In this document: positions 1 to 8,472 of the stretch, in pieces
Numbering within the stretch: position 1 is the first letter of the stretch
Layout: every line of letters starts with the position of its first letter
Assembly: GCA_946481105.1 (NCBI GenBank)
Contig: CAMLMM010000005.1
Coordinates: 1-54,900 of the forward strand
Origin: an uncultured Alphaproteobacteria bacterium
Lineage (GTDB): Bacteria; Pseudomonadota; Alphaproteobacteria; Micavibrionales; Micavibrionaceae
Direction: 5' to 3'
DNA length: 54,900 nt
Notes under the pieces: model-generated
What the model was told of the DNA's origin: nothing
What the model saw: only the letters and a program-made list of their open reading frames with translations
Database searches by the model: none
Translations under genes and position numbers: made by a program

Positions 1-1
1 G

Positions 2-436
2 AATCAGGTCAGGCTGTTCCACGATTGGACCGACACGCTGACGGTCCTGGTCGATGGCCACGAAATTCCATCGGATGTCCGCGCTGATCTGGCGCGCCGC
101 AAGATCGCTGTCGTCGATGGGCGGATCGCCGAAATCGGCCATCACGGGGACCATAGTGCCATCGTCGTGCTCGATAATGGCTCCAAGGTATCGGTCGACA
201 TCCTGTTCGCGCATCCGCGCAATAAGCCGTCCGCAAGCCTGCATGAATCGCTGGGTCTCGCCACAGTCGATACGCCCCTCGGCATCGTCCTCACGGTCGA
301 CGAGCGCCGCGAGACCAGCATGCCCGGCATCTATGCCGCGGGCGACCTCACCAACCCCACCCTGCCCTCGGTCACCACGGCAACATGGCAAGGCGCGATG
401 GCGGGCATCTTCGCCCAGCAGTCGATGCTGGTTTGA
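2..436 (+). CDS. NAD(P)/FAD-dependent oxidoreductase, thioredoxin-reductase-like (C-terminal part)
   Basis: The reading frame is open from base 2, so the gene begins outside the window and only about 144 C-terminal residues are present. The end carries the FAD-binding signature of the thioredoxin reductase-like fold, a GIYAAGD motif followed by NPTLPSVTTA and a helix, which normally contacts the FAD ribityl and pyrophosphate. The CxxC redox site of true thioredoxin reductases would lie upstream and cannot be checked, so the substrate is unknown. Base composition and codon use (GCC, CGC, CTC and GTC preferred) are markedly more GC-rich than all later genes, which suggests a different origin from its neighbours. 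The same strand carries the efflux operon 200 bases downstream. Family assignment is good; function is not resolved. Confidence 0.8.
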   Translation, partial: NQVRLFHDWTDTLTVLVDGHEIPSDVRADLARRKIAVVDGRIAEIGHHGDHSAIVVLDNGSKVSVDILFAHPRNKPSASLHESLGLATVDTPLGIVLTVDERRETSMPGIYAAGDLTNPTLPSVTTATWQGAMAGIFAQQSMLV

Positions 437-508
437 AAGCACAGAATTGCCATATCCTAAAGCACATTAACTTTAGCCTTCTGAAGTCAGAATTAACATT
501 ATTTTGAC

Positions 509-535
509 TAGTTACTTGCATTATGATAGTAACTA
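509..535. promoter_or_regulatory. Palindromic operator-like inverted repeat
   Basis: TAGTTACT (509-516) and AGTAACTA (528-535) are a perfect 8-base inverted repeat with an 11-base spacer. It overlaps the -35 hexamer and spacer of the predicted promoter of the SDR/RND operon, as a repressor site would. Half-sites of this type are reminiscent of HxlR-family operators, but no regulator gene is visible in the window, so the binding protein is a guess. Confidence 0.55.
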
Positions 536-544
536 ACCTATAAT
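516..544 (+). promoter_or_regulatory. Sigma70-type promoter of the SDR-RND efflux operon
   Basis: A perfect -10 hexamer TATAAT (539-544) lies 17 bases after a weak -35 TTGCAT (516-521). The intergenic stretch 437-634 is strongly AT-rich, and apart from this promoter and its overlapping palindrome nothing else was recognised in it. Transcription would start near 551, leaving a leader of about 84 bases before the SDR gene. Confidence 0.5.
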
Positions 545-634
545 ATTGAGATAGGGATATGCGGACAGACAGCAGGGACTGGAAAACACCAAAGTGAACG
601 AAGCAAATATCTGTACTTTTTGAAAGGAAATTCT

Positions 635-1444
635 ATGTCTCATAAAACAAAAGTTGTTCTGGTGACTGGCGTATCATCTGGCATAGGCCGAGCGACCGCG
701 CAGCTGTTTATCCAGAAAGGGTGTGAGGTCTTTGGCACGGTGCGTAACCTGGAAAGATCAACGCCGATACCTGGCGTTAAACTGGTCGAGATGGATATCA
801 GAGATGAAGAATCCATTCAACGCGGCATTAAATCCATCATTACCAAAGCAGGACGCATTGACGTTCTTGTTAACAATGCGGGGTTAACCTTGCTTGGCGC
901 AACCGAGGAATCATCCGTTGCTGAAGGCAAAGCTCTCTTCGACACCAATGTCTGGGGAGTATTGCGTACAATACAAGCGGTACTGCCACATATGCGTGAG
1001 CAAAAATCCGGTCGCATTGTCAACATTAGTTCAGTGCTGGGCTTCCTCCCTGCGCCCTATATGGGCCTATACGCAGCATCTAAACATGCCATTGAAGGGA
1101 TGTCCGAAAGCTTAGACCATGAAGTCAGGGAATTTGGAATTCGGGTAACGCTTGTCGAGCCATCATTCACCAAGACCAATCTTGACATCAATGCGCCTCA
1201 GGCTGAATCCCCAATATCAGCCTATGACTCAGACCGCAATGCTGCTTCTCAGGCAATATTAAAAAACGTCAATAAAGCCCCTGCTGCTGCCGGGGTTGCC
1301 TCCACTGTGGTCGAAGCGGCATTGGGGGCCTGGAAAATGAGACACACCCCTAAGGGAGAAGCATCGATTCTTCGCCAATTACGTCGTTTCATGCCTGCCG
1401 CGCCAGTTGATATGGGGATCAGAAAAACCTTCGGAATGAAGTAA
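635..1444 (+). CDS. Short-chain dehydrogenase/reductase (SDR family)
   Basis: A 269-residue classical SDR: an NAD(P)-dependent oxidoreductase of unknown substrate. It has the Rossmann glycine motif TGVSSGIG (residues 11-18), NNAG (80-83), the catalytic serine in ISS (S133) and the catalytic Y146-AAS-K150. The start at 635 was chosen because GAAAGGA lies 8-14 bases upstream; an in-frame TTG at 620 would add five residues but lacks a ribosome site. It is the first gene of an operon with an RND adaptor (41 bases downstream) and an RND pump. SDRs of this type often act on reactive carbonyls or quinones and are found under redox- or electrophile-sensing repressors, so a detoxification role with the pump is plausible but inferred. 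Confidence 0.9.
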   Translation: MSHKTKVVLVTGVSSGIGRATAQLFIQKGCEVFGTVRNLERSTPIPGVKLVEMDIRDEESIQRGIKSIITKAGRIDVLVNNAGLTLLGATEESSVAEGKALFDTNVWGVLRTIQAVLPHMREQKSGRIVNISSVLGFLPAPYMGLYAASKHAIEGMSESLDHEVREFGIRVTLVEPSFTKTNLDINAPQAESPISAYDSDRNAASQAILKNVNKAPAAAGVASTVVEAALGAWKMRHTPKGEASILRQLRRFMPAAPVDMGIRKTFGMK

Positions 1445-1485
1445 TTCCAGATAAATGACCTGACTTGATCAAGTGGAGAATTGAA

Positions 1486-2589
1486 GTGAATAAAAAAATA
1501 TACATCCTTCTTATTTCGCCTGTGTTGATAGGCATATCCGCTTTTATTGTTTTTGGTGGCGGAACTGAAAATGTGGAAACGCACACAGTTTATCCCTTAG
1601 TGCAGACATATATGCTGGACACCGACAATGAAAAAACTTTTCAACTGACGGGCACAGTTCATGCGCGGGTGGAAAGCAACTTGAGCTTCCGTGTCCCCGG
1701 GAAAATAGTAAAGCGACTGGTTGATCAAGGGCAGCGTGTTATAAAAGGACAGGCTTTAATGGAGTTGGATACGGCTGATCTGGAGCTGGCACAGAAAGCG
1801 GCGCAGTCTGCAGTGGCTGCGGCCAAAGCAGAAAATGTTCGTGCACTGCAGGATGAAGAGCGTCAAAGGGCGCTGGTTAAGGAGCAGGCTGTTTCCCTAC
1901 GGGATTATGAATCAGCAAAAGCATTGGCGGATTCAACCACCGCAAAACTGCGTGCGGCAGAGGCAAATGCACGGCAAGCGCATAATCAAGTGCAATATGC
2001 GACGCTCCAAGCGGATGCGGATGGCGTTATTATGGATGTCCCTGCTGATGTAGGCCAAGTTGTGACAGCAGGTCAGACCGTTATTCACCTTGCCCAGGCA
2101 GATACACGGGAAGCTGTGGTTTTTCTTCCAGAAACCATGACTTCATTTGCTAAAAATGCGAAAGAGGCCTTCCTCTATACCGATCCATCAAAACGCTTCC
2201 CCGTCAAACTTCGTGAACTTTCAGCGACGGCAGATCCTGCAACACGCACTTATGAGGCACGATACATACTGGAAGCCCCAGGTCAGTCCGCCCCCCTGGG
2301 ATCAACGGTTACAGTCTCGTATAGCAGGATATCTGAAAACAATAACAATACATTCCGCATACCTTTCGGCGCGTTATACGATAATGGGAGCGGGAGCAAT
2401 ATCTGGGTTGTTGATGCAGGAACTTCGACAGTTTATGCGAAACCTGTGGACGTCATTAATCTTGGTGAAGAATTTGCAACTGTGACAGGCAATTTGTCAT
2501 TGGAAGACCGGATTGTTGCCCTGGGGGCACATTTGCTGAAAGATGGTCAGAGAGTTCGCATAAACAATACCGGTATGTCGGAGCAATAA
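1486..2589 (+). CDS. RND efflux periplasmic adaptor (HlyD/MexA type)
   Basis: Membrane fusion protein of 367 residues that bridges an inner-membrane RND pump to an outer-membrane channel. The N-terminus is a short hydrophobic signal-anchor, followed by a lipoyl-like half (GKIVKRLVDQGQRVIKG), a coiled-coil hairpin rich in Ala, Glu and Gln (about residues 90-150), a second lipoyl half, a beta-barrel and a membrane-proximal domain. The GTG at 1486 is preferred over the in-frame TTG at 1465 because GGAG lies 7 bases before it. Only 2 bases separate it from the pump gene, so translation is probably coupled. No outer-membrane factor gene is present in the window. Confidence 0.9.
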   Translation: MNKKIYILLISPVLIGISAFIVFGGGTENVETHTVYPLVQTYMLDTDNEKTFQLTGTVHARVESNLSFRVPGKIVKRLVDQGQRVIKGQALMELDTADLELAQKAAQSAVAAAKAENVRALQDEERQRALVKEQAVSLRDYESAKALADSTTAKLRAAEANARQAHNQVQYATLQADADGVIMDVPADVGQVVTAGQTVIHLAQADTREAVVFLPETMTSFAKNAKEAFLYTDPSKRFPVKLRELSATADPATRTYEARYILEAPGQSAPLGSTVTVSYSRISENNNNTFRIPFGALYDNGSGSNIWVVDAGTSTVYAKPVDVINLGEEFATVTGNLSLEDRIVALGAHLLKDGQRVRINNTGMSEQ

Positions 2590-2591
2590 TA

Positions 2592-5500
2592 ATGAAATTC
2601 AATCTATCAGCGTGGGCAGTACGGGAGCAAGCCATTACCCTGTTTTTTATTCTTGCCATATTGGGTGCCGGAATTTTTGCGTTTTTCAACTTAGGAAGAG
2701 CAGAAGACCCGAAATTTACAGTCAAGGTCATGACAGTAGCGGCCATATGGCCTGGTGCGACTGCACAGGAATTGCAGAATCAGGTCGGTGATCGTCTGGA
2801 GAAACGCCTTCAGGAACTGGAACATTATGATCGGGTGGAAACAACGGCCTATCCTGATAAAATCTTGATGAAATTATACCTCAAGGATTCAACTCCCCCC
2901 AAAGATGTTCCAGAAGAGTTTTATCAGGCTAGAAAAAAACTGGGCGATGAAAAAGTCAATCTTCCTAATGGCGTTATCGGGCCAATATTGAATGATGAAT
3001 ATTCGGATGTGTATTTTGCCCTTTATGCCTTGAAGGCAAGAGGATTACCGCACCGGGAGCTGGTGTTAAAGGCCGAAAACATACGTCAACAATTACTATC
3101 CGTGCCGGGTGTAGAAAAGGTTAATATCCTGGGTGAACAGGAACAGCGTATTTACGTTGAAATCTCCTATCAGAAACTGGCCACTCAGGACGTGCCTATC
3201 AGTGCCTTCTTTCAAGCCCTGCAGTTGCAAAACGATGTTACCCCCTCCGGCTTTGTTGATACTGTTGGACCGCGTGTATATATCCGCCTTGATAACAAAA
3301 TCGACGATATTGAGACGGTAGAAAACATTCCGGTTGTTGCCAATGGACGTATCATACGGGTTGGTGACATTGCAAAGGTAAAGCGCGGTTACATTGACCC
3401 TGCTGTGGCCAGCATCCACCATCAGGGGGAGCCAGCTTTGATTTTAGGCGTAGTTATGAAGAAGAATTATAATGGCCTGATGCTTGGAAAAAATCTGGAA
3501 GACGAAGATATTCGCATTCAAAACTCCTTGCCGCTGGGAGTTGAAATATCAAAGATATCGGATCAGGCACATGTTATTAGTGAGGCTATTTACGAATTTA
3601 TGATCAAATTTTTTGTGGCCCTGGCTGTGGTTATCATTGTCAGTTTGTCCACCTTAGGTATGCGTGTTGGCATTGTTGTTGCCGCCGCTGTTCCACTTAC
3701 ATTGGCAGCTGTATTTGTTATCATGATGCTGACCGGCCGGGATTTTGATCGTATAACGCTTGGCGCTCTTATTCTGTCCTTAGGACTTCTTGTTGATGAT
3801 GCCATTATCGCCATTGAAATGATGGTCGTAAAAATGGAAGAAGGATTTGACAGGGTTAAAGCCGCTACCTATGCCTGGTCATCCACTGCGGGTCCCATGT
3901 TCTTTGGCACATTGATCACGATTGCCGGCTTCCTTCCCGTTGGCTTCGCCAAATCAACGGCAGGCGAATATGCCGGAAATATTTTCTGGGTGGTCGCCTT
4001 TTCCCTGCTCATATCATGGGTGGTCGCCGTTACGTTTACACCATATCTCGGCGTAAAGTTGTTACCGACTGTCAAACCTGTCGAAGGTGGTCACGACGCC
4101 ATCTATGCAACGAAAAATTATCAGAGATTCCGACACTTGGTACGCGCTATTGTTAATCGTAAATGGCTGGCGGCCATCGCAACGCTCGGCTTGTTCTTTA
4201 GTGCTGTTATGGGTATGGGCTTTGTGCAACAACAGTTTTTTCCCAATTCTGACCGCCCTGAGGTCATTGTGGATATAAATCTGCCACCAGGCAGCGCCTA
4301 TTCCACAACGGAAAATACCGTAAAAAAGATTGAGCAAGCCCTCTCAAAGGAACCATTGGCCAAAATCGTAACCAGCTATATCGGGCAGGGGATGCTGCGT
4401 TTTGTCTTATCGACAAACCCGGAATTGCAAAATCCAGCCTATGCCCAGATTGTTATCCTGACAGACGGGCCAAAGCAGCGCGATGAGTTAAAGCACCGTT
4501 TGCAGAAAATGGTGGCGAATGGTGATTTTCCTGAAGCGCGCATCCGCATAAAACAGTTTGTCTTTGGTCCTCCCGTCACCTATCCAGTTCTGTTTCGCGT
4601 TGTTGGACCAAATCTGGATGAATTGCGCAAGATTGCCTTCGGCGTACAGAAAGCAATGGAAGCAAATCCGAATCTGCAGGATGTGCATCTCGACTGGGGG
4701 GGACGCGCGCCCATTGAACGCTTGGTTTTTGATAACGATAGGCTGCGCCTGATGGGCTTAACGCCGCAGGAAGCCGGACTGCAGCTCCAGGCTATTCTAA
4801 GCGGCATAACTGCGACACAGATGCGTGAAGGAATCAGATCGGTGGACGTTGTATTCCGCAGCCCTGATGCCGAACGTCATACACTGAAGGACATTGAAAA
4901 CATAACCCTGATGACAAGAGATGGAAAATTCGTACCATTATTGCAGGTCGCCCAACTAAAGATAGAGATGGAAGAGCCTCTTCTGAAACGCTTCAACCGT
5001 GAGCCATACATAGCGGTTCAAGGTGACGTTGTTGACGGGATGCAGCCGCCGGAAGTGACAGCGCAAGTTCTTCCGCATCTACAAGAAATTATCAAGTCTT
5101 TACCGTCTGGCTACCGGATTGACACTGGCGGTTCGATTGAAGAAAGCGAAAAGGCAAACATGGCTTTGGTTAAACTTTTCCCACTCATGTTGCTATTGAC
5201 GCTGACTTTTATCATGCTTCAGGTGCGTTCTTTTTCTACCATGTTCATGGTCTTTGCAACTGCGCCCCTTGGCTTGGTTGGCGCAGTACCAACGCTCCTG
5301 CTGTTTAATCAGCCATTTGGATTTAATGCCATCCTTGGCCTAATTGGCTTATCCGGAATATTAATGCGCAACACACTTATTCTTGTCGATCAAATTCATC
5401 ATGACAAAACAGCTGGTTTAAGTGACTACGATGCGATCGTTGAATCAACGGTACGTCGTGCCCGCCCTGTTATCCTGACGGCGCTGGCTGCGATGTTGGC

Positions 5501-5684
5501 TTTTATTCCGTTGACCTTCTCCAGTTTCTGGGGATCGCTAGCCTTTGTGTTGATTGGTGGTGTCGGCGTTGGAACTTTGCTTACGCTTCTCTTTCTGCCC
5601 GCACTCTATGCGCTATGGTTTAAAGTCAAGCCGAACGAGCATAAGGATATGCCACCCCAACTATATGACAATGATCTCGCCTGA
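2592..5684 (+). CDS. RND multidrug efflux pump, inner-membrane subunit (AcrB/MexB superfamily)
   Basis: A 1030-residue proton-driven resistance-nodulation-division transporter, normal length for the family. It shows the expected duplicated plan: N-terminal transmembrane helix, large periplasmic porter loop, a block of transmembrane helices, then a second loop and helix block. The proton-relay aspartate pair is seen in GLLVDDAIIAIE (nt about 3790-3825). The N-terminal sequence (LGRAEDPKFTV) resembles the subgroup of HAE-1-like pumps with a RAEDP motif rather than classical AcrB. It follows its adaptor directly. Substrate cannot be predicted; the SDR in the operon suggests a toxic organic compound. 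Confidence 0.93.
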   Translation: MKFNLSAWAVREQAITLFFILAILGAGIFAFFNLGRAEDPKFTVKVMTVAAIWPGATAQELQNQVGDRLEKRLQELEHYDRVETTAYPDKILMKLYLKDSTPPKDVPEEFYQARKKLGDEKVNLPNGVIGPILNDEYSDVYFALYALKARGLPHRELVLKAENIRQQLLSVPGVEKVNILGEQEQRIYVEISYQKLATQDVPISAFFQALQLQNDVTPSGFVDTVGPRVYIRLDNKIDDIETVENIPVVANGRIIRVGDIAKVKRGYIDPAVASIHHQGEPALILGVVMKKNYNGLMLGKNLEDEDIRIQNSLPLGVEISKISDQAHVISEAIYEFMIKFFVALAVVIIVSLSTLGMRVGIVVAAAVPLTLAAVFVIMMLTGRDFDRITLGALILSLGLLVDDAIIAIEMMVVKMEEGFDRVKAATYAWSSTAGPMFFGTLITIAGFLPVGFAKSTAGEYAGNIFWVVAFSLLISWVVAVTFTPYLGVKLLPTVKPVEGGHDAIYATKNYQRFRHLVRAIVNRKWLAAIATLGLFFSAVMGMGFVQQQFFPNSDRPEVIVDINLPPGSAYSTTENTVKKIEQALSKEPLAKIVTSYIGQGMLRFVLSTNPELQNPAYAQIVILTDGPKQRDELKHRLQKMVANGDFPEARIRIKQFVFGPPVTYPVLFRVVGPNLDELRKIAFGVQKAMEANPNLQDVHLDWGGRAPIERLVFDNDRLRLMGLTPQEAGLQLQAILSGITATQMREGIRSVDVVFRSPDAERHTLKDIENITLMTRDGKFVPLLQVAQLKIEMEEPLLKRFNREPYIAVQGDVVDGMQPPEVTAQVLPHLQEIIKSLPSGYRIDTGGSIEESEKANMALVKLFPLMLLLTLTFIMLQVRSFSTMFMVFATAPLGLVGAVPTLLLFNQPFGFNAILGLIGLSGILMRNTLILVDQIHHDKTAGLSDYDAIVESTVRRARPVILTALAAMLAFIPLTFSSFWGSLAFVLIGGVGVGTLLTLLFLPALYALWFKVKPNEHKDMPPQLYDNDLA

Positions 5685-5778
5685 AAATTTTGTGAAATCT
5701 CTTAATATAAGCACAAGAAGGCAGTTATATTGCTATATATAGATAAATTATTAAACAGGCAGATAATATCAGACTGAA

Positions 5779-6852
5779 ATGACCAAGACTGACAGATATA
5801 AAAGACAACTCCTCCTTCCGGAAATTGGAGATGAGGGGCAAAAGAAAATAAATGAAGCTTCTATCTTGTGTATAGGAGCTGGCGGGCTGGGTTGCCCTGC
5901 CTTGCTTTATCTGGCTGCCGCAGGGATAGGCCGGATTGGCATCATTGATTTTGACAAGGTTGATGAAAGCAACCTTCAAAGACAAGTAATTTACACATCA
6001 GGTCTTGTCGGCATGCCCAAAGCAGAATCTGCCGCCGCCCAATTATCTAAACTTAATCCCGACATCCAGATTGAATATTATAACGAAGCCTTGACGGCAC
6101 AGAATGTAGAAACGCTTTTTCAAAACTATGACTTGATTCTGGATGGAACAGATAATTTTGAAACAAAATTTCTGATCAACGATGCGTCAATTAAATTCGG
6201 AAAACCATGGATTTATGGGGCTATCCAAGGATTCGATGGCCAGGTCAGTGTTTTCAATTACAAGGGGGGACCATGTTACCGCTGCCTGTATCCTGAAAAA
6301 CCCAAGGGCTATATTATGAACTGTGCCGAAGCAGGCGTTATTGGGGCTGTCGCTGGCATCATTGGCGTTACCCAAGCCCTGCAAGCCATTCAGATTATCA
6401 CCCAATACGAAAGCTTCACGCCTCTGGCCGGAGAATTATGGGTTATTGATACCCACACAATGGACACACGAACATTAAAACTGGAAAAAAATGCAACATG
6501 TCCTGTATGCAGCAAGAGTACTGCAGAAATAATACTTAACTACTCATCGCCAGTTTGTGCCATTATCCCCGAAATTACCATTCATGAATTCCGGAAGATG
6601 ACCAACACGATACTCATCGATGTACGTGAACAGGAAGAATGGGATAGAGGCAATATTCCAGGCGCCCAGCTTTGGCCATTGTCAAAAATTAAATCAGGCG
6701 ACATTCCAGATATTCCGAAAGAAACCAGTATCATCCTGCATTGCCAGAAGGGAATGCGTAGCATTCAAGCGGCCCAGATCCTTAAAACACACGGCTACAC
6801 GTCTGTTGTTAGTCTTACCGGTGGATATGAAGCTTGGGTAAGTAATTCCTAA
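5779..6852 (+). CDS. moeB: MoeB/MoeZ-type adenylyltransferase-sulfurtransferase (ThiF domain plus rhodanese domain)
   Basis: A 357-residue E1-like enzyme predicted to adenylate the C-terminal glycine of MoaD and, through its rhodanese domain, hand over sulfur for molybdopterin synthase. Residues 1-245 form the ThiF/MoeB domain with the ATP loop GAGGLG (33-38), the arginine and aspartate positions of the active site (VDESNLQRQ), the conserved Cys in NCAEAG (C182) and zinc ligands C166/C169 and C241/C244. Residues 267-355 are a rhodanese domain with active-site loop HCQKGMRS (C322). This MOCS3/MoeZ-like fusion may also serve other ubiquitin-like sulfur carriers. It is convergent with the TSUP gene (4-base overlap), on the opposite strand to the moa operon whose moaD product it should activate. 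The ribosome site is weak. Confidence 0.9.
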   Translation: MTKTDRYKRQLLLPEIGDEGQKKINEASILCIGAGGLGCPALLYLAAAGIGRIGIIDFDKVDESNLQRQVIYTSGLVGMPKAESAAAQLSKLNPDIQIEYYNEALTAQNVETLFQNYDLILDGTDNFETKFLINDASIKFGKPWIYGAIQGFDGQVSVFNYKGGPCYRCLYPEKPKGYIMNCAEAGVIGAVAGIIGVTQALQAIQIITQYESFTPLAGELWVIDTHTMDTRTLKLEKNATCPVCSKSTAEIILNYSSPVCAIIPEITIHEFRKMTNTILIDVREQEEWDRGNIPGAQLWPLSKIKSGDIPDIPKETSIILHCQKGMRSIQAAQILKTHGYTSVVSLTGGYEAWVSNS

Positions 6853-7625
6853 GCCAGCATTTTTATAAATTTTATGATTAGTTTGACCGCCACATAAAGA
6901 ACCAGCACCCCCGTCGCCTTTTTAACCATTGCCAAGTTAAGCCGTGACGATCCCGTCCATGAGCCAATCTGCCCACCTATGAGAACCGCTGGAAACAGCA
7001 ACCAGTACGATGTCATAGCCTCACTTATGCCCACATACCCCCCTTTTATTATCTGACCTGCCAGCCCGGCAAACGAATTGACCAGAATAAAAAAGGCACA
7101 GGCCCCTGCTATCTCCTTGGCATGTCCCCATCGAAGAAAATGCAATAAGGGCGCAAGGAATATCCCACCGCCAATGCCGGTAATCCCTGCGATAAACCCT
7201 AACCCCAGCCCCAGAACAGCAGGAAGATATTTTTTCTCTGTTTCACTTGAAGTGGATATTGGTTCAGAAAATCTGGTCTGTGTTTTCTCCGGCCACAATA
7301 ATCGGATACCTGAGACCGTCAATGCCAACCCCAGGATACCTGTAAAAAGGTATTCAGGGACGGGAATAAGCCCCCCTGCAAAGGACGCAGGCACCGAAAA
7401 TACAATCCATGGCAGGACTTTAGAGAAATTGAGATGCCACCCCCGGTAAAAATGCCATACTCCGCCCGTAACCACAATAATATTGCAGATCAGAGAAATG
7501 AGCGGAATAATGCGGTAACTAACGTCAGCCAAAACCAATAGCGCGTTATAGGTCGACCCACCACCAAAGCCGACAGTGGCATACAGCAACGCCGTCATAA
7601 AGAAAGCCGATGACAGACCCAGCAT
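6849..7625 (-). CDS. Sulfite exporter TauE/SafE (TSUP) family membrane protein
   Basis: A 258-residue polytopic membrane protein of the TSUP family, which moves sulfite, organosulfonates or other small sulfur anions. Two internally repeated halves are visible, each with a glycine-rich motif: ATVGFGGGS near the start and GITGIGGGIFLAPLL in the middle, with about eight hydrophobic segments. It is the last gene of the moa operon, beginning 2 bases after the stop of the preceding unknown gene. Membership in a molybdopterin operon suggests handling of a sulfur species or oxyanion connected with cofactor assembly, but the substrate is inference. Confidence 0.85.
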   Translation of the reverse strand: MLGLSSAFFMTALLYATVGFGGGSTYNALLVLADVSYRIIPLISLICNIIVVTGGVWHFYRGWHLNFSKVLPWIVFSVPASFAGGLIPVPEYLFTGILGLALTVSGIRLLWPEKTQTRFSEPISTSSETEKKYLPAVLGLGLGFIAGITGIGGGIFLAPLLHFLRWGHAKEIAGACAFFILVNSFAGLAGQIIKGGYVGISEAMTSYWLLFPAVLIGGQIGSWTGSSRLNLAMVKKATGVLVLYVAVKLIIKFIKMLA

Positions 7626-7627
7626 TT

Positions 7628-7951
7628 TTATGCCCTTGCCCGCGCCCTGGTATCCGCCCTTACATCAACCTGCAAATGCACATCCGTTCCATTTACGCAC
7701 ATGGACAATCCTTCTCGGCTACGGCCCATATCTTTAAGCTCCTGAAGTTCTTCCTGCATAATGCTCAAGGTCAGGCAAAAATCTGTATTAAGTTCAAGAG
7801 AGGATGAAACGGCGCCTGCCTTTATTCTTATTTTAAAGGGCGTTGCTCCCAAAAGCAGTTTTTCTTCAAAGATTCCCTTCGCATGAAGAACATTCATTTC
7901 CTCTTCCGTAATTTTGAAAGTAATTCCCTTGCTCTCGATTTTTACATTCAT
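7628..7951 (-). CDS. Conserved hypothetical protein in the molybdopterin operon
   Basis: A 107-residue soluble protein not confidently recognised. The sequence alternates beta strands and charged turns, starting MNVKIESKGITFKIT; this pattern recalls the small DUF7009-type proteins, a recollection that would need a profile search. The C-terminal tail is rich in Ala and Arg (ending RARARA). The start at 7951 was chosen because the ATG overlaps the mobA stop in an ATGA, and the TSUP gene follows 2 bases after its stop, so it is embedded in and translationally coupled with the moa-mob operon. A role linked to molybdopterin or to the neighbouring exporter is suggested by position only. Confidence 0.7.
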   Translation of the reverse strand: MNVKIESKGITFKITEEEMNVLHAKGIFEEKLLLGATPFKIRIKAGAVSSSLELNTDFCLTLSIMQEELQELKDMGRSREGLSMCVNGTDVHLQVDVRADTRARARA

Positions 7952-8472
7952 GATGCAGATAAAACTTCTTTCCATTCCTGCGGCGTATTGGCGTTCTTCA
8001 TAAAAGAGGCATATCTATCAGGCACATCAACAGGCTGCACCTCAAGGTCATCCAGATACCCCTGAACAGATGCCGAAGCACTTTGTCCAAGGGGAAGAGT
8101 AAGGCAGACAGGTAAAGGCCATCCGGTAAAATACCCGCCTTTCTCCTGCGTCAGCAAAACCGTCAACATATCCGGCGTTAACAGCGGCATATCAACAGGC
8201 ACAAACAAGTATTTTTTATATCCGGCTTTATGGCGCATAATGCTTCTTATGGCCTGCACCGGCCCGCCAAAAGGATTGTCATCCTGTACACTGTTATATT
8301 CCGGCAAATTACCACTTACAAAAATATCCTGAACACCTGTCTGCTTTAGTATGTCTATGACATGTTCTATTAACGGTCGGCCCCTGAAATGCAGTAATGC
8401 CTTATTTTTTCCCATACGGCTGGACCGTCCCCCTGCCAAAACAATCCCGGCAAGTTTCACCTGTTCACCCAT
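7948..8472 (-). CDS. mobA: Molybdenum cofactor guanylyltransferase MobA
   Basis: A 174-residue nucleotidyltransferase that links GMP to molybdopterin to make the MGD form needed by NarG. The signature LAGGRSSRMGKNKA near the N-terminus binds GTP, and the metal-binding VPVDMPLL motif follows at about residue 95. The start at 8472 (MGEQVKLAG) is preferred over an in-frame upstream ATG at 8496 because AGGA lies 8 bases before it; it overlaps the end of moaE by 8 bases. MGD synthesis fits the presence of the nitrate reductase operon in the same window. The protein is slightly shorter than E. coli MobA but all core motifs are seen. Confidence 0.9.
   Translation of the reverse strand: MGEQVKLAGIVLAGGRSSRMGKNKALLHFRGRPLIEHVIDILKQTGVQDIFVSGNLPEYNSVQDDNPFGGPVQAIRSIMRHKAGYKKYLFVPVDMPLLTPDMLTVLLTQEKGGYFTGWPLPVCLTLPLGQSASASVQGYLDDLEVQPVDVPDRYASFMKNANTPQEWKEVLSAS

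Noticed and set aside
1465..1474. TTGATCAAG resembling an FNR/DNR box
   Set aside because: The two half-sites abut with no 4-base spacer, and it lies between two genes of one operon. The same applies to a copy near 43635 within the sigma gene end.
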